A stretch of DNA of 64,000 nt, taken from Monilinia fructicola (taxonomy: Eukaryota; Ascomycota; Leotiomycetes; Helotiales; Sclerotiniaceae). Below, in pieces: positions 63,681 through 64,000 of the stretch. The stretch lies in assembly GCA_008692225.1 (NCBI GenBank), contig VICG01000013.1, forward strand, positions 868,001 to 932,000. The letters are read 5' to 3'. Below the pieces are notes generated by a model. The model did no database searches. It was given only the letters and a program-made list of their open reading frames with translations, and was not told the DNA's origin. Positions within the stretch are counted from its first letter, which is position 1; each line of letters starts with the position of its first letter. The translations under genes and the position numbers were made by a program.

Positions 63681-64000
63681 TCTGATGCTATGTTTTCCAC
63701 TTTTCAAGACATGGAAAAGTGTGCGAGTCGATAGCCTCCCAGCCGCAAATGGGCGGGAGAGAACTTTTAACCAATATCATGTTGGAATAGGGAAGGTAGA
63801 CAGACGTATGTAGAAGGTGCTCTCCGCAAACAGACCAAACCTTCGGGTACGATATTGGATATCAACGAATGCTGTTGGACCCCCAGTACCTCCTGACTAG
63901 TCTGTTCAGCGAAACCAAAAAATCCGAGAGTCCGGAGTAAACCAAGTTCAGTTGGTTGACGGTGATCCCAGAGATACGTTTCGTAAACCTTTGCGTTGTA
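63681..64000. other. Upstream region of the FAD-binding gene
   Basis: No gene is seen. It presumably holds the promoter of the - strand gene starting at 63680. Confidence 0.4.

Overview
The window looks like nuclear DNA of a filamentous ascomycete. The genes carry short introns (about 46-110 bp) with GTRAGT-type donors and CTAAC/CTAAT-like branch sites. Gene content is typical of moulds: a GPI-anchored GH16 CRH enzyme, a GH76 DFG5/DCW1 protein, a secreted intradiol dioxygenase, a SAM domain of the fungal SAM/HMG-box type, and a kinesin-light-chain-type TPR relic. Long AT-rich, microsatellite-laden intergenic regions fit a leotiomycete such as the Sclerotiniaceae. That placement is inference, not proven here.

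Layout. 1-13 kb: one Myb/SANT gene (5408-6411) in otherwise gene-free, repeat-rich DNA. 13-20 kb: two cell-wall enzymes on the + strand, a CRH/UTR2-type chitin-glucan transglycosylase (13324-14765) and a DFG5/DCW1-type GH76 protein (18012-19646). Two direct copies of a 250-bp MITE with TA target duplications lie on either side of the CRH gene (9532-9781 and 16297-16547). 21-29 kb: an Arg/Asp/Glu-rich protein of unknown function, EME1 (- strand), a TPR relic, and a secreted intradiol ring-cleavage dioxygenase (- strand). 29-37 kb: only an intronless tRNA-Trp. 37-46 kb is gene dense: a DENN/coiled-coil protein, TRM12/TYW2 (wybutosine synthesis), a secretory-pathway EF-hand protein, and ORC6. The last two are divergent and share a 404-bp promoter that holds a TTTA microsatellite. 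46-53 kb is gene-free. 53-64 kb: a large kinesin (about 1730 aa), a short SAM-domain gene that seems to lack its expected HMG box, and an FAD/NAD(P)-binding oxidoreductase (- strand).

Six of the larger genes (CRH, DENN, TRM12, ORC6, kinesin, FAD protein) are each broken by one to three frameshifts. Most can be placed at or beside a mononucleotide run, and ten of the twelve correspond to one extra base. The reading frames on both sides are well conserved, so I read these as probable homopolymer errors in the assembly and not as pseudogenes. Coordinates for these genes span the whole locus. EME1, GH76, the dioxygenase, the EF-hand gene and the Myb gene read cleanly.

Functionally, CRH and DFG5/DCW1 both act on the cell wall. 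EME1, ORC6 and possibly the kinesin act in genome maintenance or division. The remaining genes look like unrelated housekeeping genes. I found no biosynthetic cluster, CRISPR array or autonomous transposon.
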